From: Desulfuromonadales bacterium
Lineage (GTDB): Bacteria > Desulfobacterota > Desulfuromonadia > Geobacterales > Pseudopelobacteraceae
Reading direction: 5' to 3'
NCBI GenBank assembly: GCA_013377095.1
Contig: JACAAY010000003.1
Location: forward strand, 35,289-99,288
Length of the DNA stretch: 64,000 nucleotides
Made by a program: the position numbers and the translations under genes. Position 1 is the first letter of the stretch. The number at the start of each line of letters is the position of its first letter. The notes beneath the pieces are model-generated. The model searched no databases and was not told the DNA's origin. It saw only the letters and a program-made list of their open reading frames with translations. Of this stretch, positions 1 through 8,609 are shown piece by piece.

Positions 1-547
1 TAAGCATCTCACCGGTCTCCGTCATGGCAGAGATGGCAACCGTCTCCTCCTGCTCCCTGTCTGCTTTATCCTTTAAACGTTTCAATTCGGCAATGTGCTG
101 ATAGCGCGCATCACTTTCGCTGATGCGATAATACTTGGCCTGGGCGTGTGAGATTTGAACATCCGGGGCGACATAGGGTTGCACCACATGACCGGTGATA
201 AACGATATTTCTTCAATAGCCTTGAGATCGTTCGGATTGGTCATGGCCAGCCCCAACCGGTTGCGTTCAAGCTTGAACGGCATGACCTGGTATCTGATGA
301 CCATGGCTCGCGAAAAATCGTTAATAACATCCCGGGGAATGGACGACAGTTCCGAGCTGCCGACAAAAGGCACACCAAGTTTTGTACTCAATACCCGCGC
401 CAAGGCGTCTTCCTCCACATAGCCCATTTCGATCAGCGCGCTGCCGAGTCGGATACCGAAAACAACCTGGTTTTTGAGCGCCACTTCAAGCTGTTTGGCG
501 GTGATCAGCTTTTCCCTGAGCAGCAATTCTCCCAGTTTCAATTCCAT
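1..547 (-). CDS. GspE/MshE N-terminal domain protein, type II secretion (partial)
   Basis: Reading the minus strand from the ATG at 547 gives an open frame of 182 codons that runs off the window edge. It begins MELKLGELLLREKLIT and continues with an EMGYVEEDALARVLSTKLGVPFV stretch split over two helices, the pattern of the GspE N-terminal domain (MshEN/T2SSE_N) found in secretion and pilus assembly ATPases. The ATPase domain itself would lie outside the window, so this may be full GspE or a shorter N-domain protein. It follows gspN by 61 bases on the same strand. GspE supplies ATP hydrolysis on the cytoplasmic side of the type II secretion system and docks on GspL, which is encoded five genes earlier. 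The family call is fairly secure; the full product is not. Confidence 0.8.
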   Translation of the reverse strand, partial: MELKLGELLLREKLITAKQLEVALKNQVVFGIRLGSALIEMGYVEEDALARVLSTKLGVPFVGSSELSSIPRDVINDFSRAMVIRYQVMPFKLERNRLGLAMTNPNDLKAIEEISFITGHVVQPYVAPDVQISHAQAKYYRISESDARYQHIAELKRLKDKADREQEETVAISAMTETGEML

Positions 548-608
548 CTGGTACGCCCCCTTTCGTAGTCATGCGCAGGCACTGTCTCGGCCATGGGTGT
601 ATGATACA

Positions 609-1448
609 TCAGAGTACCACCGGTTTCAGCAATGTTCCACGGACAGGTATGCGGAAATTACCGGGAGAAACCATAAATTTGGACAGTAACAGGAAAACCA
701 GTTTCTGTCGTTCCAAAAAATCCGGTTTGGGCATGATCTCCAGGATCAGGTTGAGTGGAGCAGTAACGCTATCCCCATTGGGAATATCTCCCGATAGGCG
801 CATGTAAACCCCCTCTCCCTGGAGTGTAAAGCTCTCCAGGCGAAGCCGGTCTTCGGTAATTCGTATCATCCCCTGACTGCGCAGATTAGCAGCGTCGGGC
901 AGGGGAAAAGCGCCCAGCCTGACCCCGGAGAACTCAAGCTTTTTTACCTCAAACCGCAACTCACCATTCAGGCCTTTTGAGCCGCGACTGGCACTCCCCT
1001 TAACCCACACCTCTCCGGCGACCCTGGCGGACAGCACCGATTTAAAAAAGGGAATATCTGCCAGATTGATGCCGGAGGAGTCCACAACCAGTGCTTCCCT
1101 GCCATTCAGGCCGTATTCCAGGTCGAGTTGCCCCCCCCGCACAACAGCTGACGCCCCCAGCTTAACCCGGCCAGCCAGCAGCGGCAACAAGCGTAGTCGC
1201 AGGAAGAGCTTGTCACAGCTGACCAGCGCACCCTGGGGAGAGGAGAGCACCGGACTGTCCCAAGCCAAACCAGGCAACAGCGTTTTGTGGGCAGCGGGAG
1301 TCAGTGAAAGATCCTGGCTCTCCAACTGACGGTTTATAAGCGAATTTACCTGCTCGGTTGACAGGAAAACATAGATCAGGCCAATCAGCAGGAACAGCCC
1401 GATCACGATCAAACCGGTGATCTTCAGCAGGCGGAATCTACCCGTCAT
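609..1448 (-). CDS. gspN: Type II secretion system protein GspN
   Basis: This 279-residue protein has one N-terminal membrane anchor (about residues 9-30, LKITGLIVIGLFLLIGLIY) followed by a beta-rich periplasmic part, the layout of GspN. The phrase VYVFLSTEQVNSLINRQL after the anchor and the C-terminal RGTLLKPVVL are typical of the delta-proteobacterial version of the family. Its start codon overlaps the end of gspM by 4 bases (ATGA type), so the two are translationally coupled. GspN is an inner-membrane accessory component whose exact role in secretion is unclear. Family assignment rests on position after gspL-gspM and on the fold pattern, since the family is poorly conserved in sequence. 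Confidence 0.8.
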   Translation of the reverse strand: MTGRFRLLKITGLIVIGLFLLIGLIYVFLSTEQVNSLINRQLESQDLSLTPAAHKTLLPGLAWDSPVLSSPQGALVSCDKLFLRLRLLPLLAGRVKLGASAVVRGGQLDLEYGLNGREALVVDSSGINLADIPFFKSVLSARVAGEVWVKGSASRGSKGLNGELRFEVKKLEFSGVRLGAFPLPDAANLRSQGMIRITEDRLRLESFTLQGEGVYMRLSGDIPNGDSVTAPLNLILEIMPKPDFLERQKLVFLLLSKFMVSPGNFRIPVRGTLLKPVVL

Positions 1449-1993
1449 CTGCCCTGACCGGGCGCCGGTTTCAGCAACGCCAGTGTGAGCATAAGGTCGA
1501 AGCGCGAGGGGTCATCAAATCGAACCCTCAGATTTGACTTTTTCAACAGCAGCGGCCGTCCACCCTTTTCCAGTCTATACAGCACGTTGAGCGCTTCATT
1601 GGCTGTCAGTCCTTCGATGCGGACATCCGAGGCATCCTCCAGAATGCCATTCCGTTCCTCACCCTTGACATGCGCAATCTTGACACTTCGCCCCTTGATA
1701 CCGATCTCATCGATTATCTTGGCAGGTGAATCATCGGGGCGCACGCCGGACATCTGGATCGCCACCCTGTCTGCTGACTGTTTTGCCGCACGATAGGCCA
1801 CCTTGAGCGGCAGCAGTTCCTTTAACACCTCTTCACGAGCCGCGCGTTTGCGTTCCAGCTGGGTTGTTTTGGCTGCCAGCGCCGACCAGGACAGGGCAAC
1901 CGCCAGCATGACGATCAGCAGATAGCCCGCCCGGAGTTTGGTGCGGCTGTCCAACCTTCGCCAACCATCAAGAGCATCGTTCAGGAATCTCAT
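1445..1993 (-). CDS. gspM: Type II secretion system protein GspM
   Basis: A 182-residue protein with a short cytoplasmic N-terminus, one membrane helix at about residues 24-42 (GYLLIVMLAVALSWSALA), a charged coiled-coil-like stretch (QLERKRAAREEVLKEL) and a small periplasmic ferredoxin-like domain. This is the GspM plan. GspM partners GspL in the inner-membrane platform that couples the GspE ATPase to pseudopilus growth. The gene overlaps gspL by 4 bases upstream and gspN by 4 bases downstream, which implies coupled translation. Sequence conservation of GspM is low, so order in the operon is an important part of the evidence. Confidence 0.82.
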   Translation of the reverse strand: MRFLNDALDGWRRLDSRTKLRAGYLLIVMLAVALSWSALAAKTTQLERKRAAREEVLKELLPLKVAYRAAKQSADRVAIQMSGVRPDDSPAKIIDEIGIKGRSVKIAHVKGEERNGILEDASDVRIEGLTANEALNVLYRLEKGGRPLLLKKSNLRVRFDDPSRFDLMLTLALLKPAPGQGR

Positions 1994-3303
1994 TTCTTAC
2001 CCTCCCTGAGTGTAGCCACCAGGGTAAAGGTCACGCCGCCGTCGGGACGACTCTTGAGTTCGCCCACCTCTACGGCCGACATCAACGACGCCAGGGCGGT
2101 CTTGAACTCATTAACCGCCTGAGCCGAGCGAGCATCACCTTTGAGCCGTAAGTTCCGCCCCTCCAGTTCAGCCTCATACAAACCATTGACACCGGCGCCC
2201 TTTGTATCGGCCAGCTGTTTAAGTGTATCCAACACCCCGCCGGCACTGTCGCTGCCGGTCAGTTTCCTGATTTCGCCCTTTATTTCAGCTACTTCATCCA
2301 CCGCCTTTGTGCGGGTGGGAAATATTTCGCGGTACATCGAAGAGATGGAACTGTTCAGGGAGACGATATCCCTATTCGCCGACTGATACTGTAGACACTT
2401 GCCGATGAACAGCAGCAGCAGTGCCAGCACTGCGAGCAGTGCCGTTAAACCCAGTTTTTTGCGCAGTAACGCATCACCGGCCGTCCAGGCCAGGTTTCCC
2501 CGCCTGAAGTCGGGCAGCGAACCGGCGCGAATGGACAGGGCCACCGCGTACATGCCTGCCAGTAGCTGGAAGGTTTGTTCACTCCTGAACTGTACGGCGA
2601 GCTCTTTCGGCAACTCCAGCGTTTCCACTGCAAGCGGGAGCGTGTCCACTGCCTGCGCCGATCCGGACTGCACTCCAAAGATGATCAGTTTCGACGGCAA
2701 AGCCATCTCTGACATCTCCAGCGCCGAAAGGGTGGCAAGCAGCTGTTTTTGCCGCTCTGCGACCGGCAGTGCCCGCACGAATGCCAGCCTGCCTGCCGCT
2801 ACGATGGCCAGCGCGTTACCGTCACACAGGGCGCAATCAGCGGGTATACCGGGAAGATGCGGCCAGGAAAACGGCTCTGAAGAAACAATTGCCGGTTCGA
2901 GGCCCGCCTGTTTGAACAGGTCAATGGCCTGGGAAATATCCGCGCGCCGCGCCCAGAGCGCCAGGAATTTCCCTTCGGGAAGCTGAAGCGCATCAAAAAC
3001 CACTGTCTCCACCGGCAGGGCAAACTCACCCTGCAGATGGGCCGGCAGTACCTCACGCACTTTGCGTAGATCGGTCAGGGGCAACTCAACAATGCGGTGA
3101 GCAAACAGCGACGGCGGCAGGCAGAGCACGACCCGTGGCGACCCGCTGATACCGGAAGCGATCCGGGCTGCAGCGGCAGCCAGATCCTGTTCCCCGTTCA
3201 ATTCGAACTGCGCCGATCCTTCCAACGCGACGGATCTCCCGGAAACGCCGAAACGGGCTACAGTCACATTGTTCTCATCGATCCGGATTATCAGATAGTC
3301 CAT
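1990..3303 (-). CDS. gspL: Type II secretion system protein GspL
   Basis: A 437-residue bitopic protein. The N-terminal ~280 residues look like the actin-like cytoplasmic domain of GspL/PilM (MDYLIIRIDENNVTVARF start, DCALCDGNALAIVAAGRLAFVR core). A membrane helix follows at about residues 283-303 (LGLTALLAVLALLLLFIGKC) and then a periplasmic ferredoxin-like domain (LKQLADTKGAGVNGLYEAEL to the end). GspL recruits the GspE ATPase to the membrane and binds GspM. It starts 21 bases after gspK ends and overlaps gspM at its 3' end. Length and architecture fit the family well. Confidence 0.88.
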   Translation of the reverse strand: MDYLIIRIDENNVTVARFGVSGRSVALEGSAQFELNGEQDLAAAAARIASGISGSPRVVLCLPPSLFAHRIVELPLTDLRKVREVLPAHLQGEFALPVETVVFDALQLPEGKFLALWARRADISQAIDLFKQAGLEPAIVSSEPFSWPHLPGIPADCALCDGNALAIVAAGRLAFVRALPVAERQKQLLATLSALEMSEMALPSKLIIFGVQSGSAQAVDTLPLAVETLELPKELAVQFRSEQTFQLLAGMYAVALSIRAGSLPDFRRGNLAWTAGDALLRKKLGLTALLAVLALLLLFIGKCLQYQSANRDIVSLNSSISSMYREIFPTRTKAVDEVAEIKGEIRKLTGSDSAGGVLDTLKQLADTKGAGVNGLYEAELEGRNLRLKGDARSAQAVNEFKTALASLMSAVEVGELKSRPDGGVTFTLVATLREGKK

Positions 3304-3324
3304 GCGGTTCCCGTAGTCGTCATT

Positions 3325-4233
3325 TCAATATTCCTGCCACGACAGAATCTCTCCACCCAACAGCGCCACCGCTTCAACAACACGTGTGGAATCCTTTACA
3401 TGCGCCTGCGAGATTATCCTGAACACGATACCCTTCGTGGTTGCAAAACCCACCAGTCCAGGAGCAATGGGAGCAAAACCGGAAATAGTCGACAAATCTG
3501 CCACTGTTTTAAAAGGGCGCAAACGACGCTCTTCAACAACACGCTCCGCCATACTAACGCTGATTCGCTCATCCAGTGCTCGAATAACCTCCTTGGACGC
3601 GGTGTTGATATTGATCTGCGTTACTCCACCAAGCACTGTCTGCGTGGGATACACCGTCACAAACGGCCGCAGCTTTTCGATAATATCAAAAGTAAAACCC
3701 CTGATCAGCGATAGTTCGGTCAGGCTGGCCAGTTTGCCGTTTCTGGCGCTGTAGGGCGGCTTCAGCGTCTGATAGTAGGGTGTTTCAGCGCCACCGGAAC
3801 TGGGCAGGTCATCGCTGTCCAGCCAGTCAGCCAACGCGCCCCAGATATCTTCCGGTATATTAAGCTGTTTTCCGAGCAGTTTGAGCGCCTTTTCGGTAAA
3901 TGGATTCGGCTTCCCCTGTGGAGTGACAAGGTCATTGAGGTTGATTTTGCCACTCTCCTCAGTTGCCGTTATCTCGATGGAGCCGACCTCATCCTCCTGC
4001 TTTAGAGGTTCGATAAACGAACTGTATGTCTGGCTCGAAAGGGCGTTCTGCAGGAGTTTCAAACCTACCTTGACACCCGATTCGGCAAGCAGTGACCCCT
4101 GTTGGCCATCGCGAAAACCGCGACTGAGGGAGGTGTCCACGTACACCTGGTGGATCAGCTCGGTTGTCACCGCCACCATCAGCGCCGTAATAACCAATGT
4201 CAGAATCAGGGCAAAGCCCTTTTCGTTCCTCAT
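3325..4233 (-). CDS. gspK: Type II secretion minor pseudopilin GspK
   Basis: A 302-residue minor pseudopilin. The leader MRNEKG is followed by FALILTLVITALMVAVTTEL, a type IV prepilin-like N-terminus with the cleavage point after Gly6. As in other GspK proteins, position +5 is not glutamate. The large insert domain of the GspK family follows, with the IWGALADWLDSDDLPSSGGAE segment and a helix-hairpin-helix-like ININTASKEVIRAL. GspK caps the pseudopilus tip together with GspI and GspJ and is processed by the prepilin peptidase GspO/PilD, which is not encoded here. It overlaps gspJ by 4 bases. Confidence 0.92.
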   Translation of the reverse strand: MRNEKGFALILTLVITALMVAVTTELIHQVYVDTSLSRGFRDGQQGSLLAESGVKVGLKLLQNALSSQTYSSFIEPLKQEDEVGSIEITATEESGKINLNDLVTPQGKPNPFTEKALKLLGKQLNIPEDIWGALADWLDSDDLPSSGGAETPYYQTLKPPYSARNGKLASLTELSLIRGFTFDIIEKLRPFVTVYPTQTVLGGVTQININTASKEVIRALDERISVSMAERVVEERRLRPFKTVADLSTISGFAPIAPGLVGFATTKGIVFRIISQAHVKDSTRVVEAVALLGGEILSWQEY

Positions 4234-4916
4234 GGCCGCCCAATTATCCGGGGTGTCGACAGCACGGAGAACTCCACCGGCTTGCCGTCCTCCTCAAACT
4301 GCACCGTAATCCGCACCTGTGCGGGCAGATTGGGATTCAGCGACGACCAGGTCCTGACCCATTTGGAACCATCATAGCACTCCACCAGAAAACCGCTGAT
4401 CCGTTCCATCTGCGGGTAGGGTTTAGCCGTCTGCCAATCGTAGAACAGATCCTGCTCCCTGCGGGTCAGTATGGTCTGCTTGTTTTTTTCGACCATTTCG
4501 TAGCGCACCGCGCGGATACCCGATTCAGGCCTCACCTGGCCGGTTTGAGGCACTGCCAGGGTCGTTAACTCCAGATTTGAAGCCGGTTTGCCGAAATTAT
4601 CCCGGTCCTCGACCACAAACCGCAAACGTTTATCGTCGCGGTTATACACTGTGGAATTAATTTCCCTCCGCAGCAGATCCAGGGTCGCTCCCAGTTCACG
4701 GCGCTCCTCCATTCCCGCGACCGCTCTTTCCCGTGCTTTTACAACCGAAAAGTAACTGGCATAGAGCGCTGTAGTCAGAAGGGACAGCAACACCAGGGCG
4801 ATGAGCAGTTCGAGCAGGGTAAAACCTGCCCGACTCCGGGGAATGGGAGGAGCGAAAAAGGCCCAGGTGCGATTATTTGAACACGTAGCGCACAAGCGAC
4901 ACCTCCCGCCTGTCAC
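4230..4916 (-). CDS. gspJ: Type II secretion minor pseudopilin GspJ
   Basis: The prepilin motif RAG|FTLLELLIALVLL marks this as a pseudopilin, and length (228 residues from the upstream ATG) and order between gspI and gspK give GspJ. The start is uncertain. The only in-frame ATG (4916) lies 44 bases inside gspI and would give a leader of about 30 residues, longer than usual. A TTG at 4895 is also inside gspI and no ATG or GTG lies nearer the processing site, so a non-standard start is possible. GspJ forms the tip complex with GspI and GspK. Identity is firm, the 5' end is not. Confidence 0.87.
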   Translation of the reverse strand: MTGGRCRLCATCSNNRTWAFFAPPIPRSRAGFTLLELLIALVLLSLLTTALYASYFSVVKARERAVAGMEERRELGATLDLLRREINSTVYNRDDKRLRFVVEDRDNFGKPASNLELTTLAVPQTGQVRPESGIRAVRYEMVEKNKQTILTRREQDLFYDWQTAKPYPQMERISGFLVECYDGSKWVRTWSSLNPNLPAQVRITVQFEEDGKPVEFSVLSTPRIIGRP

Positions 4917-5211
4917 TTGTCCGCTGCACCTTCAACACCTGTTTCCACAGTGAGGGAAGCTGGGTGGATACCACCTCGGCGTGCCAAGTCAGCTCAGGGT
5001 GGGCAGGCGATAGTGTACCTTCACTTTTATCCTGCAAGGGAAGCTGCTCCAACTCCGCCATACGCGCCCGGGCCAGGATGGTTAGGGCCGTATTGTCCCG
5101 TTCGGCTGCGATTACGCCCAGGTGATAGTTGACCGACGACAGCACCGTCAGGACAACGCCCGCCATGATGGCCAATGCGACCATCACCTCCAGAAGGGTG
5201 AAACCCCTCAT
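4873..5211 (-). CDS. gspI: Type II secretion minor pseudopilin GspI
   Basis: A 112-residue pseudopilin with a very short leader, MRG|FTLLEVMVALAIMAGVVL, including the conserved Glu at +5. The remainder shows the GspI pattern (NTALTILARARMAELEQLP). GspI starts the assembly of the tip trimer GspI-J-K. The start codon overlaps the last bases of gspH by 4, and gspJ begins inside its 3' end, so all these genes appear to be one transcript with coupled translation. Confidence 0.92.
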   Translation of the reverse strand: MRGFTLLEVMVALAIMAGVVLTVLSSVNYHLGVIAAERDNTALTILARARMAELEQLPLQDKSEGTLSPAHPELTWHAEVVSTQLPSLWKQVLKVQRTSDRREVSLVRYVFK

Positions 5212-5708
5212 AGCGCCTCTTCCTGGTACCCGTCGTATAATTTTACCTTTCCACCGCCGGGAAAGGCCATGACTGTCCAGAAACTGTTATCCGCTGAACG
5301 GAGATGAATGGTGACCAAATCCCGTAAACCTCCTGCGCCAACATCCAGCCGTACCTGACCGTCATTGAGCTTGCCCAAGCGGGGGATATACACATCCGCC
5401 ACCTGGATATCTTCCTTGATCGGTCGTTTTTGCAGCAGGTTGTCATCCGGCTCTTTCTCGCTGCCGTCGGCTGATACTTCCAGCAGCCTGATGCTGCCGG
5501 TTCCTGGCTCCATACGTAGAACATAGTGTGTCCTGCCGGTGGCTGCCCGGTCCTGCGCATACCGCAGGGTAGCAGCCAGGGTGCGGGCCGATATTTTCAG
5601 ATTTTCGCTATTAGACGAGGGGAGGCGGGGGATGATAATCGCCATGACCATCCCGATGATCGCCAGAACCACGACAATCTCTATCAGGGTAAAGCCGTGG
5701 CGGTTCAT
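5208..5708 (-). CDS. gspH: Type II secretion pseudopilin GspH
   Basis: A 166-residue protein starting MNRHG|FTLIEIVVVLAIIGMVMAI, a prepilin leader with Glu at +5, followed by RTLAATLRYAQDRAATGRTHY, the typical GspH/FimT helix-to-strand region. GspH sits below the tip complex in the pseudopilus. It starts only 3 bases after the stop of the upstream ArnA-type dehydrogenase gene, so the secretion genes seem to be transcribed together with the sugar genes. The major pseudopilin GspG, often just upstream of gspH, is absent from this place and is presumably elsewhere. Confidence 0.9.
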   Translation of the reverse strand: MNRHGFTLIEIVVVLAIIGMVMAIIIPRLPSSNSENLKISARTLAATLRYAQDRAATGRTHYVLRMEPGTGSIRLLEVSADGSEKEPDDNLLQKRPIKEDIQVADVYIPRLGKLNDGQVRLDVGAGGLRDLVTIHLRSADNSFWTVMAFPGGGKVKLYDGYQEEAL

Positions 5709-5711
5709 GGG

Positions 5712-6752
5712 CTAGAGAAACTCGGAAAGCTTGTCCCGCTCATCAACCAGATAGAATTCCAGTGTCTTGCGCAGGGCTTCGTCGGCGGATGTCACCGGTT
5801 CCCACCCCAGACACTCCTTGGCGCGCTGAACTGACGGCACACGGGTCAGCATATCCTGGTACCCCTTGCCATAGAAAGAATCCGAGGAAACCTCCTCAAT
5901 ACGGCATTTTTCGGCCATTGCTTTATAGAGCGGAAACTCCGCCACCATGTCCCGCAACTTGTGGGCCAGTTCCTTGACGGAAAGATCATTGGCAGGGTTG
6001 CCGATATTAAATATCTTTCCGTCCGCGCAGCCATTTTCGTTGGCAATGATCTTCATCAGACAGTCGATGCCGTCCTCGATGTAGGTAAAAGAGCGGCGCT
6101 GATTACCGCCATCCACCAGCTGGATCGGTTCACCGGCAAGAATGTCGTAGAGGAACTGGGTCAGCACACGTGAACTGCCCTCCTTGGCGGTGTGGATACT
6201 GTCCAGCTTGGGCCCGATCCAGTTAAAGGGGCGGAACAGGGTAAACCTGAGCCCTTCGTGCATGCCATAGGCGTAAATGACCCGGTCAAGCATCTGTTTT
6301 GCGCATGAGTATATCCAGCGCTCCTTGGCAATCGGCCCCAGCATCAGCGGTGAATTTTCCTCGTCGAATTCCCGGTCGGGCGACATGCCGTAGACCTCGG
6401 AGGTGGAGGGAAAGATGACCCGTTTGTGGTATTTGTGGCACAAACGGATGATCTTCAGGTTCTCCTCGAAGTCGAGCTCAAAAACCCGCAGCGGTTCCTT
6501 GACATAGGTTACCGGCGTAGCAATGGCAACCAACGGCAGAATCACGTCACATTTCTTGATGTTGTATTCAATCCACTCCTTGTTGATGGTGATGTCCCCC
6601 TCCAGAAAATGGAAGCGGGGGTCGCCCAGGGAGCGCTCCAGCTTGTCGCAAGCCATATCGAGTCCAAACACCTCCCAGTCTGTGGTGGCAAGAATCCGAT
6701 GGGTGAGTGCGTTACCGATAAAACCGTTGACGCCGAGTATAAGAACTTTCAT
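5712..6752 (-). CDS. UDP-glucuronate decarboxylase-type dehydrogenase, ArnA C-terminal-like
   Basis: A 346-residue extended short-chain dehydrogenase. It has the NAD-binding motif GVNGFIGN at residues 7-14 and the STSEVYG and YSCAKQM segments that carry the catalytic Ser/Thr and Tyr-Lys. In enteric bacteria the C-terminal half of ArnA oxidises and decarboxylates UDP-glucuronic acid to UDP-Ara4O. Here that half is a separate gene. Its start overlaps the end of the formyltransferase gene by 1 base, and its end abuts gspH. The product probably acts on a UDP-sugar for lipid A or another glycan; the substrate is inferred from the family and from neighbouring arnC. arnB, arnD and arnT are not in this window. 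Confidence 0.85.
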   Translation of the reverse strand: MKVLILGVNGFIGNALTHRILATTDWEVFGLDMACDKLERSLGDPRFHFLEGDITINKEWIEYNIKKCDVILPLVAIATPVTYVKEPLRVFELDFEENLKIIRLCHKYHKRVIFPSTSEVYGMSPDREFDEENSPLMLGPIAKERWIYSCAKQMLDRVIYAYGMHEGLRFTLFRPFNWIGPKLDSIHTAKEGSSRVLTQFLYDILAGEPIQLVDGGNQRRSFTYIEDGIDCLMKIIANENGCADGKIFNIGNPANDLSVKELAHKLRDMVAEFPLYKAMAEKCRIEEVSSDSFYGKGYQDMLTRVPSVQRAKECLGWEPVTSADEALRKTLEFYLVDERDKLSEFL

Positions 6753-7666
6753 TAATTCTCCTGAAATTGGGTAATGGGGGTTTGCCGGGTTTTCAAAAAA
6801 GCTTGCGCCGTTACTTCCGGTTCTCCCTCCAACTGCAACATCTTGATTTCCAAAACACCTTCACCTGTTCCAACCAGCAAAGGGTCATGCGATACGACCT
6901 GTCCCGGTTCCCCCGAACCGGTTGTCGGCCAGCTCTGCCAAATGTAGACTTTTGTTCCCTCGCAATACGTAAATGCACCGGGGTAGGGGTGGGTCACTCC
7001 ACGAATCAGATTGTATATCTCCCGAGCATTTTTTTTCCAGCTAATCTGACCGTCGGCCGGTTTGCGGCCCCCGAAATAACTTCCTGACGTAAGATCCATG
7101 GGGGTCCGGCTGGCCGTACCGGCACGCAGCAGCGGCCAGGCCCGGGAAAGAAGCGTTACGGCTGCGTCGGTAACCTTGGCAAACACGTCGTGGGCCGAAT
7201 CGGTAAAAAAAATCTCAATCCGTTCCTGGTCAATGATATCACCGGCATCGGGCTTTGCCACCATGTAGTGCAGTGTAGCGCCGGTCTCGGTCTCACCGTT
7301 GATGACTGCCCAGTTGATCGGCACCCGACCACGGTAGCGGGGCAGGAGGGAACCGTGCAAATTGGCAGCGCCAGCCTTCGGGATCTCAAGCAGTTCTTGC
7401 TTTATCATGGTGCGGTAATAGAATGAAAAAATGAAATCCGGAGCGAGGGCGCGCACCCGTTCAACGTTCGCCGGCAGATTTATGTCGCTCGTCAGACAGG
7501 GAATCCCCCTGCTGTCCGCCAACTCACGCACCGACTGAAACCAGATCTCTTCTGTAGGCGAGTCCTCGTGGGTAAAGATCAGGCTGACCTCCGCCCCCTG
7601 ACGCAGCAGTTCCTCGATACAGCGGTAGCCGACATTGTGGTAGGCACAGATGACAATGTTATTCAT
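6752..7666 (-). CDS. Formyltransferase, ArnA N-terminal-like
   Basis: A 304-residue protein of the Fmt/ArnA formyltransferase family. It contains FSFYYRTMI, the conserved NLHGSLLPRYRGRVPINWAVINGETETG block with the catalytic Asn and His, and a C-terminal Fmt-like domain. In ArnA the N-terminal domain N-formylates UDP-L-Ara4N with 10-formyl-tetrahydrofolate. Here the domain is free-standing. I chose the ATG at 7666, which overlaps the end of arnC by 8 bases; a TTG two codons upstream is the other choice. Methionyl-tRNA formyltransferase is a less likely reading because of the ArnC and ArnA-dehydrogenase neighbours. Confidence 0.85.
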   Translation of the reverse strand: MNNIVICAYHNVGYRCIEELLRQGAEVSLIFTHEDSPTEEIWFQSVRELADSRGIPCLTSDINLPANVERVRALAPDFIFSFYYRTMIKQELLEIPKAGAANLHGSLLPRYRGRVPINWAVINGETETGATLHYMVAKPDAGDIIDQERIEIFFTDSAHDVFAKVTDAAVTLLSRAWPLLRAGTASRTPMDLTSGSYFGGRKPADGQISWKKNAREIYNLIRGVTHPYPGAFTYCEGTKVYIWQSWPTTGSGEPGQVVSHDPLLVGTGEGVLEIKMLQLEGEPEVTAQAFLKTRQTPITQFQEN

Positions 7667-8597
7667 TATCAAAACCGTAGGTCCTTCTGATCACAAACCG
7701 CGGCCGCTTGCGAACTTCCTGGTAGATCCTCCCCACATACTCGCCAACGATACCGATTCCCAGAATAATGATACCGATGAAGAAGAACAGGATGGCGAAC
7801 AGGGTGAAAACCCCTTCAACCTCTGCGCCGACAACAAATCGCCGGATTAACAGAAACAGGGCAAACACGACTGAACAGACCGAGGTTATGATACCGAACA
7901 GTGCGAACAACTGCAACGGCACAACCGAAAAGCCGGTCATCAGATCGAAATTCAGCCGAATAAGTTTGTAGAGTGAATATTTACTCTCTCCGGCAGCGCG
8001 CTCCGAGTGGGAAACCCGGATTTCCACCGGGTTGGAGCAAAAGGTCTGGGCCAGGGCGGGGATAAAGGTGGACGTTTCCTGGCAACGATTAATATTGATA
8101 ATGATATCACGGTGATAGGCCCGCAGCATACAGCCGTAATCGCTCATTTTCATGCCGGTCATTTTATTCGTGGTGATGTTGACGATGCGCGACGCCAGAC
8201 GACGGAAGAACGTGTCCTGACGCTTTTGACGGATTGTGCCAACCACGTCCCGCCCCTTCTCTATCTCAGCCACCATGCGCGGAATCTCTTCCGGCGGATT
8301 CTGCAGGTCGGCATCCAGCGTGATGACTATCTGGCCACTGGTTTTCTCAAACGCAGCCAATATCGCCATGTGCTGACCAAAATTACCATTAAATTCAATC
8401 ACTTTAACGCCAGGATACTGCTGGGCCATCTGGCGTAATATCTCCAATGAGCGATCTCGGGAACCATCGTTTGTGAAGATGATTTCAAAAGGTTTGCCGG
8501 TACCCTGCAAAACCGGATAGAGTCTCTCCATCAAGGGCGGAAGGTTGTATTCCTCGTTATACACCGGTATGACAATACTAAGGTAGGGGGGATTCAT
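7659..8597 (-). CDS. arnC: Undecaprenyl-phosphate glycosyltransferase, ArnC-like
   Basis: A 312-residue GT2 glycosyltransferase. It has the nucleotide-binding start LSIVIPVYNEEYNLPPL, the FTNDGSRDRS segment and the TLDADLQNPPEEIP metal-binding motif. Two C-terminal membrane helices lie at about residues 230-255 and 265-290. These features, and the SHSERAAGESKYSLYKL segment, match ArnC, which moves formylated aminoarabinose from UDP to undecaprenyl phosphate at the inner membrane. The start at 8597 is supported by a GGAG 8 bases upstream; an ATG four codons earlier lacks spacing. The stop overlaps the formyltransferase gene, so these are one operon. A dolichyl-phosphate-mannose-synthase-like role with another sugar cannot be excluded. 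Confidence 0.85.
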   Translation of the reverse strand: MNPPYLSIVIPVYNEEYNLPPLMERLYPVLQGTGKPFEIIFTNDGSRDRSLEILRQMAQQYPGVKVIEFNGNFGQHMAILAAFEKTSGQIVITLDADLQNPPEEIPRMVAEIEKGRDVVGTIRQKRQDTFFRRLASRIVNITTNKMTGMKMSDYGCMLRAYHRDIIININRCQETSTFIPALAQTFCSNPVEIRVSHSERAAGESKYSLYKLIRLNFDLMTGFSVVPLQLFALFGIITSVCSVVFALFLLIRRFVVGAEVEGVFTLFAILFFFIGIIILGIGIVGEYVGRIYQEVRKRPRFVIRRTYGFDNE

Positions 8598-8609
8598 GCA
8601 CTGCTCCAT

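Noticed and set aside
3097..3714. A 205-residue plus-strand open frame across gspL and gspK
   Set aside because: It is antisense to two well-supported secretion genes and shows no family pattern.
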